Below are positions 17,840 to 26,627 of a stretch of 64,000 nt of DNA, in pieces; position 1 is the first letter of the stretch, and every line of letters begins with the position of its first letter. This DNA is from SHWC01 sp050173345 (GTDB lineage Bacteria > Pseudomonadota > Alphaproteobacteria > UBA828), in contig JBFXKW010000004.1 in the NCBI GenBank assembly GCA_050173345.1, positions 124,001 to 188,000 on the forward strand, in the 5' to 3' direction. Below the pieces are notes generated by a model that worked only from the letters and a program-made list of their open reading frames with translations, was not told where the DNA came from and did not search any database. A program made the translations under genes and the position numbers.

Positions 17840-17844
17840 GGCGT

Positions 17845-18768
17845 TCACGGCAAGGCGCCGGGGGCGAGGCAATGCAGCAGGATCGCCTTCTGCGCGTGGA
17901 CGCGGTTCTCCGCCTCGTCCCATACCACCGAGGCCGGCCCGTCGATCACCGCGGCGCTGACCTCCTGGCCGCGCTTGGCCGGCAGGCAGTGCATGAAGAT
18001 CGCGCCGGGCGCCGCGCGCGCCATGATCTTCTCGTCGACCTGATAGGGCTCGAGCCGCTCGCAGCTCTTGCCCGGCTCGTCGCCCATCGAGACCCAGGTG
18101 TCGGTGACCACGCAGTCGGCGCCCTCCGCCGCCTCGGACGGGTCGGAGACGAGCTCGATGCGCGCGCCCTGGCCGACCGCCCAGCGCACCACCTCGGCGC
18201 GCGGCTCGAAGCCCTCGGGGCAGGCGAGCCTGAGCGTGAAGCCGAAGCGCGCCGCCGCCTCGATCCAGGTCGCGGCCACGTTGTTGCCGTCGCCGAGCCA
18301 GGCCACGGTGCGGCCGCCGATCGGCCCCTTGTGCTCCTCGAAGGTCATGATGTCGGCCATCAGCTGGCACGGGTGGCTGCGGTCGGTCAGGCCGTTGATC
18401 ACCGGCACGCTGGCGTGCTCGGCGAGATCGACCAGCGTCGCGTGCTTGAGCGCGCGCAGCATGATGCCGTCGACATAGCGCGACAGCACGCGCGCCGTAT
18501 CCGCCGGCGTCTCGCCCCGGCTGAGCTGCGTCTCGCTCGCGTTGAGCACCACCGCGCCGCCGCCGAGCTGGCGCATGGCGACCTCGAAGGAGACGCGCGT
18601 GCGCGTCGAGGGCTTCTCGAACAGGAGCGCGATGGTGCGCCCGGCGAGCGGGCCGGCAATACCATTGGCCCGGTTGGCGCGCTTCATCGCGAGCCCGGCA
18701 TCGATCAGCCGACGCAGCGTGGCGGGCTCGAACGCATCGAGCCCCAGGAAATGATTCGGCCTGGTCAC
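17845..18768 (-). CDS. argF: Ornithine carbamoyltransferase
   Basis: 307 residues; makes citrulline from ornithine and carbamoyl phosphate. Diagnostic motifs are FEKPSTRTRVSFE (carbamoyl-phosphate loop), DRSHPCQLMAD, WVSMGDE and FMHCLPAKRG. The GTG at 18768 is chosen because it overlaps the argD stop in a GTGA arrangement and gives the normal N-terminus (TRPNHFLGLDAF). A longer frame to 18810 would only add argD-overlapping sequence. Translation is probably coupled to argD. Confidence 0.95.
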   Translation of the reverse strand: MTRPNHFLGLDAFEPATLRRLIDAGLAMKRANRANGIAGPLAGRTIALLFEKPSTRTRVSFEVAMRQLGGGAVVLNASETQLSRGETPADTARVLSRYVDGIMLRALKHATLVDLAEHASVPVINGLTDRSHPCQLMADIMTFEEHKGPIGGRTVAWLGDGNNVAATWIEAAARFGFTLRLACPEGFEPRAEVVRWAVGQGARIELVSDPSEAAEGADCVVTDTWVSMGDEPGKSCERLEPYQVDEKIMARAAPGAIFMHCLPAKRGQEVSAAVIDGPASVVWDEAENRVHAQKAILLHCLAPGALP

Positions 18769-19964
18769 TTCGACAGCTCGCGACAGGCCGCGTCGATCTT
18801 GCTCACGCACTCCTCGACATGGCTCTCGTCGATGATCAGCGGCGGCAGGATGCGCAGCGCGTTGCCCTCGGCGGTGACGGTAAGCAGGCCGTTGGTCCTG
18901 AGCGCGGCCATCAGGTCACGCGCCGGCAGCTTGCAGGCGAGCGCGAGCAGGAGGCCCATGCCGCGCACGCCTTCGAGCACGTTCGGATGCGCCGTCACGA
19001 GGTCGTCGAGCCTGGCGCGCAACAGCGTGCCCATGCGCGCGACGTGCTCGAGGAAGCCGTCCTCCAGCATGACGTCGAGCACCGCGTTCGCCACGGTGCA
19101 GGCAAGCAGGTTGCCGCCGAAGGTCGAGCCGTGGGTGCCGGGCACCAGCGCCGCCGAGACCTTGGCACGCGCGACGCAGGCGCCGATCGGGAAGCCGTTG
19201 CCGAGCGCCTTGGCGAGCGCCATCACGTCGGGCTCGACCTCGTACCACTCATGGGCAAACAGCTTGCCGGTGCGCCCCATGCCGGTCTGCACCTCGTCGA
19301 ACATCAGGAGCAGGCCGTGCTCGTCGCAGAGCTGGCGCAGGCCGGCCAGGAACTCGGGCGTCGCCGGGTTGATGCCGCCCTCGCCCTGCACCGGCTCGAC
19401 CAGGATCGCCGCGGTCTTCGGGCCGATCGCCTCGCGCGCCGCGTCGAGGTCGTTGAACGGCACCTGGTCGAAGCCGTCGACCACCGGCTCGAAGCCCTTG
19501 AGGTGCTTGGCCTGGCCGCCCGCCGCGATGGTCGCGAGCGTGCGGCCGTGGAAGGCGTTCTGGAAGGTGATGATGCGGTAGCGCTCGGGCGCGCCGACAT
19601 GGTCCTGGTAGATGCGGGCGAGCTTGAGCATCGCCTCGTTGGCCTCGGCGCCCGAATTGCAGAAGAACGCCTGGTCGGCAAACGAGTTGGCGACCAGCCG
19701 CTCGGCCAGGCGGATCTGCGGGTCGATCAGATAGAGGTTCGAGACGTGCCAGAGCGTCTCGGCCTGGGCCTTGAGCGCGTTGACCACGCGCGGGTGCGCA
19801 TGGCCGAGCCCGGTCACCGCGATGCCGCAGGCGAAGTCGAGATAGCGTCGGCCGTCTTTGTCGAACAGATAGACGCCCTCACCGCGCTCGAAGGTATAGT
19901 CCGAGCGCGCATAATTGCCCATCAGGGCGAGGTGGCCGAGATTCGACTTGGTCGGCGGGCTCAC
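18765..19964 (-). CDS. argD: Acetylornithine aminotransferase
   Basis: 399 residues from GTG 19964, which has CGGAG 7-8 nt upstream; the open frame to 20144 overlaps arfB on the other strand and is not needed. This PLP class-III aminotransferase shows GIAVTGLGHAHPRVV, FCNSGAEANEAMLKLAR, FQNAFHGRT, LMFDEVQTGMGRTG and the PLP lysine in ALAKALGNGFPIG. It converts N-acetylglutamate semialdehyde to acetylornithine. First gene of the argD-argF-hslO operon. Confidence 0.95.
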   Translation of the reverse strand: MSPPTKSNLGHLALMGNYARSDYTFERGEGVYLFDKDGRRYLDFACGIAVTGLGHAHPRVVNALKAQAETLWHVSNLYLIDPQIRLAERLVANSFADQAFFCNSGAEANEAMLKLARIYQDHVGAPERYRIITFQNAFHGRTLATIAAGGQAKHLKGFEPVVDGFDQVPFNDLDAAREAIGPKTAAILVEPVQGEGGINPATPEFLAGLRQLCDEHGLLLMFDEVQTGMGRTGKLFAHEWYEVEPDVMALAKALGNGFPIGACVARAKVSAALVPGTHGSTFGGNLLACTVANAVLDVMLEDGFLEHVARMGTLLRARLDDLVTAHPNVLEGVRGMGLLLALACKLPARDLMAALRTNGLLTVTAEGNALRILPPLIIDESHVEECVSKIDAACRELSK

Positions 19965-20090
19965 GGCATGTCTCCGGAAAATAGGGGGCCGCTCCAGCCG
20001 GGCTGCCCCGGCCGGAAAGCCGGAGACTATCGACCCCTGACGTGCGGCTGTCAACGCGCCCCCGCGGGCGGTCTCGGCTATCATCGCGCC

Positions 20091-20513
20091 ATGATCCCGA
20101 TCGTCAACCACATCGCCATCGACGAGGCCGAGCTCGAGGAGCATTTCGTGCGCGCCTCGGGGCCGGGCGGCCAGAACGTCAACAAGCTGGCGACTGCGGT
20201 CGAGCTGCGCTTCGACGTGCGGCAGAGCCCGAGCCTGCCCGAGCCGGTGCGCGCGCGGCTGATGCGCCTCGCCGGGCGGCGGCTCAGCAAGGAGGGCGTG
20301 CTGGTGATCCGCGCCGAGCGGTACCGCACGCAGGAGCGCAACCGCGCGGATGCCCGCGACCGTCTCCTTGACCTGATCCGCCGCGCCGCCGTCCAGCCGC
20401 GGCGGCGCATCGCGACCAAGCCGAGCCAGGCCGCCAAGGCACGCCGGCTCGATGCCAAGACGCGGCGCGGCCTGCTCAAGCGCGGAAGGCGCGAGCGGCC
20501 CGCGGTGGAATAG
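20091..20513 (+). CDS. arfB: Alternative ribosome-rescue factor ArfB (peptidyl-tRNA hydrolase)
   Basis: 140 residues from ATG 20091. The catalytic GGQ loop is clear in VRASGPGGQNVNKLATAVEL, as in class I release factors. The C-terminal tail is strongly basic (KPSQAAKARRLDAKTRRGL), the part that enters the empty mRNA channel of stalled ribosomes. It hydrolyses peptidyl-tRNA on non-stop complexes. Transcribed divergently from argD with about 126 bp between starts. Confidence 0.94.
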   Translation: MIPIVNHIAIDEAELEEHFVRASGPGGQNVNKLATAVELRFDVRQSPSLPEPVRARLMRLAGRRLSKEGVLVIRAERYRTQERNRADARDRLLDLIRRAAVQPRRRIATKPSQAAKARRLDAKTRRGLLKRGRRERPAVE

Positions 20514-20607
20514 CGTAGCGGTGTGACGCGCGGCATTGGCACACCGTGCCGAGGCCGACTAGCATCGCCGCCCACCCGTCCTCCAAGCCTCGATCGGATC
20601 ACCCGAC

Positions 20608-22773
20608 ATGCCCCTCCGGTTCCGCCGCCTCGCCTGCCTGCCCCTGATGCTGCTCGCGCTCGGCCTCGTCGCGCGCCCCGCCACGGCGGCGATCGCGACG
20701 CCCGACTGCGCGACGTTCGGCGCCTGGGCCGCCGCGATCGACGCCGAGGACACCTACAACGTCGCGCCCAAGCTCACCTTGCCCAGGGCGCTCGAGGATG
20801 CGCGGCTGCTCCCGGTGTTCGGCGTCAGCGCGCTCGACTGGACGAAGGAAGACGTCGGCGCCGCCGGCACGCTGATCAAGACCTGCGGCGCCGAGGCCAA
20901 GAAGGCAGGCGACGCGACGCAGATGCAGGCCATGAAGAGCGCGGGCTGGCTGCTCGGCAAGGCGCTGCCGAAGGCCCAGGGTACGATCGGCAAGGCAAGC
21001 GCCGACGCGGAGGCGCAGAAGGCGGCGCTCGTCGCGCTGCCGGATTCGGCCGCGCTCGCCAAGGGCATCGGCGCGCTGCTCGCGCTCGACCCCGCGGCGC
21101 CCGACGCCAAGGCCCTGGGCAGCCCGCCGCGCGAGATCGGAAGCCCGCTGGCGCGTCTCGCCAAGGATCTCGTCGCGTTGCCGGACGCGACGCGCGAGAC
21201 GCTGTTCGCCGCCCTCGCCGAGCGCCGCGACGCGATCCTGAACGGCCTCGCGGCTGCCGTGACCGGCGCGATCGACACGGCGCCGGCCGATGCCGACGGC
21301 GTGCTCGCGATCATGGCGGCGCGCCAGGGCCTGGCAGGCGCCGGCCCGTCCGCCCAGCTCGATGCCGCCATGCCGGCGAGCGAGGGGCGCATGGCCGCGA
21401 TTCGCGATTCCTTGCGCGCCGCCGCGCCGCCGCAATGGGTGCCGCCCGCGTGCACGGACCTCTATCGCTGGAGCGGCGCCGAGGGCGCGACCGAGATGCG
21501 CCCGCTCGGCGTGCCGTCGATCCGCGCGGCGTTCTTCGACGAGGCGATTCTGCCGGTGTTCGGCCTCCCGATCGCCGACTGGAGCGACGCCGACCTCGCC
21601 CGCTTCGCGACGCTGCGCGGCCAATGCCAGACGGAGTGGGCGGCGCTGCTGCCGGCGGGCACGCGGCTCGACAAAGTGGGCGACGACGCGCCGGAGCTGC
21701 TGCGCCTCGCCAAGACCGGCGCCTGGATCGACCGCGCCGACGACCCGATCGTTCAGGCCCGCACGACAGCCGCGACCTATCGCACCGCCATGGCCGCGCT
21801 CGACAACGCCCGGCAGCAGATCGCGGCACTGCCGGACAGCACCGACTCGCTCGGCCAGCTCGCGGGCCTGGAGGCGCTTCCCGATCTTAACCAGGCGGGC
21901 ACCGCCGAGCGCGACGCCTATAAGCAGGCGGTGGCGGCCAAGCGCGCCGCGATCCTGGCCAAGGCGCTCGCCGACGCCGAGGCCGGCCTCGCTACCATCG
22001 AGGTCTCAGCGCTCGGCGACTTCCGGGAGCTCTACATCTACGCCAACACCACCCTGCCGCGCCTGCCCGACGCCGCGGCTCAGGAGCGGCTCTGGCAGCG
22101 GGTGGAGACGCGCACCCTGGACGCGGTGATCAAGCTGGAGCCGGCGTTCCGCGATGCGCTCGACGCCATGCCCGAGACGCTCGACGGCCTCAGGCAGGCC
22201 TGGTACGCAACCGACACGCTGACCGGCGTTACCGGCGCACAGAACGCACCGCCCTTCGCCGGGTTCCAAATCCTCGCGGCGAACCGCGCTCACGCCATCG
22301 CCGAGGCCGTGCGCGCCAGGAACTGCGCCGCCCAGCTGGACGAGCTCGACATCGACGAGGACGACGCCGAGCGGCCGCTCTGGGACGGCAAGCAGGGCAT
22401 CCCGTTCGGCCGCTTCGTCTGCAACCTGACGAGCGGCGGCAGCCAGGTCGTCGACTTTGACGGCGGCAGCTCGCCAGAGATCGAGGTCATGATTCCGATG
22501 GGCGGCCTGACCAAGCTCCACCTGCACGAAGGCGAGGTCACGCCGGGCCAGGACATGCTGGTCGGCTACCGGGTCGAGGACGCCAACGGCAAGCGCGACG
22601 TCACGGTGCAGGATTGGGTGATCTTCATCGCCTTCTGGGTCGGCGACGGCGGGCGCATCACCACCGAGCAGAGCTGCGCGCCGCTCGCCGGCAAGGCGGA
22701 GGACGACCTCTCCATCCCCGAACGCATGCTCGCCCTCGACTGCATCATCCAGGCACTCGAGGACGGAAGCTGA
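20608..22773 (+). CDS. Secreted protein of unknown function with an internal domain duplication
   Basis: 721 residues; not recognised. A signal peptide (LACLPLMLLALGLVARPATA) is followed by a repeat unit seen twice: residues 34-93 contain LLPVFGVSALDWTKEDV and residues 282-340 contain ILPVFGLPIADWSDADL, each bounded by cysteines (34/93 and 282/340) that could form disulfides. The middle is Ala-rich and helical. The C-terminal 150 residues have beta character and several further cysteines. An export role or envelope location is inferred only from the signal peptide. No operon partner: a repeat lies downstream, and arfB 94 bp upstream. Confidence 0.82.
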   Translation: MPLRFRRLACLPLMLLALGLVARPATAAIATPDCATFGAWAAAIDAEDTYNVAPKLTLPRALEDARLLPVFGVSALDWTKEDVGAAGTLIKTCGAEAKKAGDATQMQAMKSAGWLLGKALPKAQGTIGKASADAEAQKAALVALPDSAALAKGIGALLALDPAAPDAKALGSPPREIGSPLARLAKDLVALPDATRETLFAALAERRDAILNGLAAAVTGAIDTAPADADGVLAIMAARQGLAGAGPSAQLDAAMPASEGRMAAIRDSLRAAAPPQWVPPACTDLYRWSGAEGATEMRPLGVPSIRAAFFDEAILPVFGLPIADWSDADLARFATLRGQCQTEWAALLPAGTRLDKVGDDAPELLRLAKTGAWIDRADDPIVQARTTAATYRTAMAALDNARQQIAALPDSTDSLGQLAGLEALPDLNQAGTAERDAYKQAVAAKRAAILAKALADAEAGLATIEVSALGDFRELYIYANTTLPRLPDAAAQERLWQRVETRTLDAVIKLEPAFRDALDAMPETLDGLRQAWYATDTLTGVTGAQNAPPFAGFQILAANRAHAIAEAVRARNCAAQLDELDIDEDDAERPLWDGKQGIPFGRFVCNLTSGGSQVVDFDGGSSPEIEVMIPMGGLTKLHLHEGEVTPGQDMLVGYRVEDANGKRDVTVQDWVIFIAFWVGDGGRITTEQSCAPLAGKAEDDLSIPERMLALDCIIQALEDGS

Positions 22774-22780
22774 GGGAAAA

Positions 22781-22902
22781 CCCTCACCCCGGCCCTCTCC
22801 CGCCGAGGCTGGAGAGGGGGACGCGCGGCGCTCCATCAGTTCCCTCTCCCCGGCGGGGAGAGGGTGGCGGGCACAGCCCGCCGGGTGAGGGCTGTGGCCG
22901 GC
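22781..22902 (+). repeat. Large imperfect inverted repeat (family C)
   Basis: CCCTCACCCCGGCCCTCTCC at one end and GGGTGAGGGCT at the other enclose a second palindrome, CCCTCTCCCCGG-CGGGGAGAGGG. It is non-coding and follows the stop of the secreted protein by a few bases, so it may act as a transcript end or processing signal. Sequences of this type are widespread proteobacterial intergenic repeats. Confidence 0.75.
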
Positions 22903-22964
22903 GTGAGGGCATGAAAAGCGCGAGCCTGTCTGCGTGATTGCCGCAAGCCGTAAGCAACGCCGCC

Positions 22965-23795
22965 TCACGGCTTCAGCTTGTACCCCGTCCGCAGCATCCA
23001 GTGCGCGGCGAGCCACAGCACCGCGGCGAGGCCGAGCACCACGATGATGCCGACCCACAAATAGCCGTCGGCGTGGCCGGTCAGGCCGTAGCGGAAGCCG
23101 TCCATCAGGTAGAAGATCGGGTTGAGCTGGCAGACGAGCTGCAGCCATTCGGGCAGCCGCTCGATCGAATAGAAGGTGCCGGAGAGAAGGGCCGCCGGCG
23201 TCACCACGAAGTTGGTGATGGCGGCGAGATGGTCGAACTTCTCTGCGACGATCGCGGTCAGCAGGCCGACCAGCGAGAGGATCACGCCGGCACCGAAGGC
23301 GTGCAGCACCAGATAGCCCAGGTCGTGCACGTGAAAATGCGAGATCGGCAGCATGATCAGCGAAAGCAGCAGGCCGACCGTAAGGCTCCTGACCAGCCCG
23401 CCGCCGACCAGCCCGGCCAGGAGCTCGCCCGGCTTCAAGGGCGGCATCAGGATGTCCACGATGTTGCCCTGGATCTTCGCGATCATCAGCGACGACGAGG
23501 TGTTGGCGAAGGCGTTCTGCACCATCGTCATCATGATCAGCCCCGGCCCCATGAAGGTGAGGAAGCCGAGATCGCCGGTCGCCGGCTGGGTCGGCCCGAT
23601 CGCCACCGCGAACACGCCGAGGAAGACCAGCGCGGTCGCCATCGGCGCGAGGATGGTCTGGGTCCACACCTTCAGGAAGCGGCGCACCTCCTTCTCGAAC
23701 AGGGTCCAGACGCCGAGCCAGTTGACCGCGCCCATCTCGCGGGCGCCGGGGATCGTCAGCGGTTGTTCCATCCGTTCGGCCGTCTCTCGCGTCAC
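22965..23795 (-). CDS. ABC-2 type transporter permease
   Basis: 276 residues with about six membrane helices of the ABC-2/NodJ type. Landmarks are FEKEVRRFLKVWTQTILAPM near the N-terminus, QGNIVDILMPPLKPGELLAG and LPEWLQLVCQLNPIFYLMDG. Such permeases export polysaccharides or drugs with a separate ATPase, but no ATPase is encoded nearby. GTG 23795 overlaps the stop of the MscS gene (GTGA), suggesting coupling; ATG 23771 is an alternative start that gives 268 residues. Confidence 0.88.
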   Translation of the reverse strand: MTRETAERMEQPLTIPGAREMGAVNWLGVWTLFEKEVRRFLKVWTQTILAPMATALVFLGVFAVAIGPTQPATGDLGFLTFMGPGLIMMTMVQNAFANTSSSLMIAKIQGNIVDILMPPLKPGELLAGLVGGGLVRSLTVGLLLSLIMLPISHFHVHDLGYLVLHAFGAGVILSLVGLLTAIVAEKFDHLAAITNFVVTPAALLSGTFYSIERLPEWLQLVCQLNPIFYLMDGFRYGLTGHADGYLWVGIIVVLGLAAVLWLAAHWMLRTGYKLKP

Positions 23796-26140
23796 GAGCG
23801 CGCGGGCGCGGCGCCCGAATCCTCGCCCGGCCCGGCATCGCCGTCGCGCGTCATGCGCTCGTCCAGGTCGTCATGCGCGCCGGTCCGGTCGGCGAGCAGT
23901 TGCGCCGCACGCGGCGGTGGCGGCGCCAACACCACGCCGGCGCCGGTGACGCCGAACTCTATGCCATGCTTGGCGAAGACCTGGATCAGCCGGCCGAAAT
24001 AGGCGCGCTTGATGCCCCATTGCTTGCCGGGCGCGGTCTTCATGCGGCCACGCACCACCACGCTCGCGTCGTTGAAGCGTTCGACGCCGAAGATCGTGAG
24101 CGGCTCGTAGATCTGGCCGGCAAACTCCGGGTCGGCGCGCATGTCGGCGTCCACTTCGAGCATGAGCTGGGCGACCTTGTCGGTATCCGTGCCGTGGGGC
24201 ACCGCGATGTCCGCCACGAAGAAGGCGAACTCCTTGGTCATGTTGGTCACGGTGTCGATCGCGCTGTAGGGCACGGTGTGCAGGTTGCCCTCGAGGTCGC
24301 GCACCCGCACCATGCGGATGGTCATGTCCTCGACCACGCCGCTGCGCCCGGCCACCTCCACCACGTCGCCGATCGCGAGGCTGTCCTCCACCACGATGAA
24401 GATGCCGGTGATGACGTCCTTGACCAGCGTCTGCGCGCCGAAGCCGACCGCGAGGCCGACCACGCCGACGCCGGCCAGGATCGGCGCGACGTCGATGCCG
24501 ATCTGATCGAGGATCATCAGCACCGCGATCACCGTGACCACGATGCGCACCGCGTTGCGGGCGAGCGGCAGCAGGGTGCGGCCGCGGTAGCGATGATCGG
24601 CCGCGCGGCCCTCTTGTTCCAGCCGGGCGAGGTGGCGGTCGATCAGCGTGCTCAAGAGCTCCCAGACCACCAGCGCGATGATGATGATCGCGACCACCGC
24701 GGCCACCTTGCCGACCAGGAGCGCGCCGAGGTCGGAGGCGAGCCAGGTCAAGACGTCGACGCTCCACGCCTCGAGGATCAGCACGAAGGCGGCCAGCACC
24801 GCAATCACGCTGAGCGCGTTGCGCGCCGAAGGGATGTAGCGGTTCAGGCGGAACTCGAGATTGGGATAGCGCCGGCGCGTCTCCTCCTTGAGGCGCACGC
24901 CGCTGCGCCAGAGCCTCGGCACCGCGGCGAGCGCAAAGCCTACCACCCAGAGGATCGCGAAGCTCGCGGCCGACGCCTTGACGAAGAAGAGGAAGCCGTT
25001 GATGCCGCCGATCGCGGCAACCAGGCCGCCGGCCAGCGCGTAGCCGATCGCGAGGATGTGCCAGACATCGGCGAGCCGGCGCGCCAGCATCGAGACCACG
25101 GTGCTCCGCCGGTTGGCCGCCGCGCGGCGCAGCCAGCCCGAGACATGCGGGCGGATGCGCAGCACCAGCACGGTGACCAGCGCGATCACCACGATGCCGA
25201 GCACCTTGATCAGCGCGTTGTAGGCGATCGCAGGCACGCCGAGCAGCAGCGCGCCCTGGCAGAAGAAATAGCCATAGACCGCGAGCGCGACGAGGCGGCG
25301 CCACCAGCGGGCGCAGAATTGCGCGGTCTCGTCCTTGAAGCCCGAGACGCGCAGGTTCGGCGTGTAGGGCGCGAGCCCCTGATAGCCCACTACGGTGACG
25401 ATGCTCGCGATCAGGTGCGCGTTGATCGCCGTGATCGCGACCAGGCGCGTCACCTCGCTCGGGTCGAGCAGCGCGAGCAGGCCGTAGCCGGCGCCGACGA
25501 AGCAGAGCGCCGGCACCAGGCGCAGGATGTTGTAGGAGAGCAGGAGCGGCGGGCGCAGATAGGCGCGCGGCCGAGGCCGCCGCTCCAGCGCCCGGCGCGG
25601 CCGGGTCAGCGCATAGTGGGCGATCAGGCTCGCCACCAAGCCGCCGCCGATCACCGCCGCGAGCCGCCACAGGAACGAGAACCAGACCGCGCGGCGGGGC
25701 TCGCTGGTCCATTCTCTGACCAGCCAGGACGCGGCGTCGGGCAGCGCCGCGATGGCCTGGCCGAGCTCGACGACGTGGCCGGCGAGCCGGCCGAGCGTGT
25801 CCGACATGCGGCGGATCGCGGAGGCGCCCCGGCTGGTCGAACGCTCGGCCTCCGCGTTCGGCCGCCGAGGAGGCTGCGCCGCTTCCGCCGCCTTGGCAGC
25901 GGCCTCGTCGGCCGCGCGCAGCGCCCTGAGCTCGCGGATGAGCTGGGCGCGCTGCGCCGGGTCCTCCAGCTTCTGGACGAGGTCGGCGATCTCGGCATCG
26001 CTCGCGGCCGGCGCTTGCTGCGCGCCGGCCTCGCGCGGCAGCATGCCGACCAGCAGCAGGAGCGCGAGCAAGGCCAGCCACAGCGCGGCGCGGGCCGGCA
26101 TGGGCGCATTGCGTCGCCCGGCGGTGATGAGCTCCGTCAT
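23792..26140 (-). CDS. Mechanosensitive ion channel, MscS family (large, YbdG/MscM-like)
   Basis: 782 residues. A hydrophobic signal or anchor (ALWLALLALLLLVGMLP) and an acidic coiled-coil segment (residues 40-90) precede roughly ten membrane helices. The conserved pore and MscS core is GVGVVGLAVGFGAQTLVKDV then TGIFIVVEDSLAIGDVVEV at about residues 550-600, followed by the beta and alpha/beta cytoplasmic domains. It should gate on membrane tension during osmotic down-shock. The C-terminal tail is charged and low-complexity. The ABC-2 permease gene overlaps its stop by 4 bp. Confidence 0.93.
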   Translation of the reverse strand: MTELITAGRRNAPMPARAALWLALLALLLLVGMLPREAGAQQAPAASDAEIADLVQKLEDPAQRAQLIRELRALRAADEAAAKAAEAAQPPRRPNAEAERSTSRGASAIRRMSDTLGRLAGHVVELGQAIAALPDAASWLVREWTSEPRRAVWFSFLWRLAAVIGGGLVASLIAHYALTRPRRALERRPRPRAYLRPPLLLSYNILRLVPALCFVGAGYGLLALLDPSEVTRLVAITAINAHLIASIVTVVGYQGLAPYTPNLRVSGFKDETAQFCARWWRRLVALAVYGYFFCQGALLLGVPAIAYNALIKVLGIVVIALVTVLVLRIRPHVSGWLRRAAANRRSTVVSMLARRLADVWHILAIGYALAGGLVAAIGGINGFLFFVKASAASFAILWVVGFALAAVPRLWRSGVRLKEETRRRYPNLEFRLNRYIPSARNALSVIAVLAAFVLILEAWSVDVLTWLASDLGALLVGKVAAVVAIIIIALVVWELLSTLIDRHLARLEQEGRAADHRYRGRTLLPLARNAVRIVVTVIAVLMILDQIGIDVAPILAGVGVVGLAVGFGAQTLVKDVITGIFIVVEDSLAIGDVVEVAGRSGVVEDMTIRMVRVRDLEGNLHTVPYSAIDTVTNMTKEFAFFVADIAVPHGTDTDKVAQLMLEVDADMRADPEFAGQIYEPLTIFGVERFNDASVVVRGRMKTAPGKQWGIKRAYFGRLIQVFAKHGIEFGVTGAGVVLAPPPPRAAQLLADRTGAHDDLDERMTRDGDAGPGEDSGAAPARS

Positions 26141-26260
26141 GCCCGATCGAGGTCTCTATCCATGAAGGGTCTGCCGTGCCGCGGGGCCCTGGGGAGCGCT
26201 TTACAGCCGACGGGCCGGGTGCGACAGTCCCCCGGCGGAAACCGCCGCCGGGAGCGCCGC

Positions 26261-26617
26261 ATGGGTGCCGAAGCCGTCATCATCTATCATAACCCGCGCT
26301 GTGGGAAGTCGCGCGCGACGCTCGAATTGCTGCGCGAGCGGGGCATCGAGCCCCAGGTCGTGGAATACCTCAAGACCCCGCCGGGCGCGAAGCAGCTCGG
26401 CGAGATCATCGACAAGCTCGGCATCGAGCCGCGTGCCCTCCTGCGCAAGGGGGAGGCCGCCTACAAGGAGGCCGGCCTCGACGACCCGAAGCTGAGCCGG
26501 ACGCGGCTCATCGCGGCGATGGTCGAGCACCCGATCCTGATCGAACGGCCGATCGTGGTGAAGGGCAACAAGGCCAGGATCGGCCGGCCGCCGGAGGCCG
26601 TCCTCGCCATCCTCTAG
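26261..26617 (+). CDS. arsC: Arsenate reductase (glutaredoxin-dependent, ArsC/Spx family)
   Basis: 118 residues from ATG 26261, with GGAG 6 nt upstream (the frame is open far upstream, but only antisense to the channel gene). Motifs are YHNPRCGKSRATLELL with the nucleophile Cys14 and PILIERPIVVKGNKARIGRP. This is the thioredoxin-fold ArsC type that reduces arsenate to arsenite with glutathione and glutaredoxin. No arsB, arsR or acr3 is nearby, so it may act as a housekeeping ArsC/YffB-like protein. The HDAC-like gene follows after 10 bp. Confidence 0.88.
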   Translation: MGAEAVIIYHNPRCGKSRATLELLRERGIEPQVVEYLKTPPGAKQLGEIIDKLGIEPRALLRKGEAAYKEAGLDDPKLSRTRLIAAMVEHPILIERPIVVKGNKARIGRPPEAVLAIL

Positions 26618-26627
26618 GCGCCTGCCC

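Noticed and set aside
17840..18370. Extension of the hslO frame through argF
   Set aside because: Residues before MEGRDD have no Hsp33 similarity and come from another frame of argF.
23873..26260. A very long plus-strand frame that merges into arsC
   Set aside because: Upstream of ATG 26261 it is antisense to the MscS gene. ArsC alone, from its own ribosome site, has the normal length.
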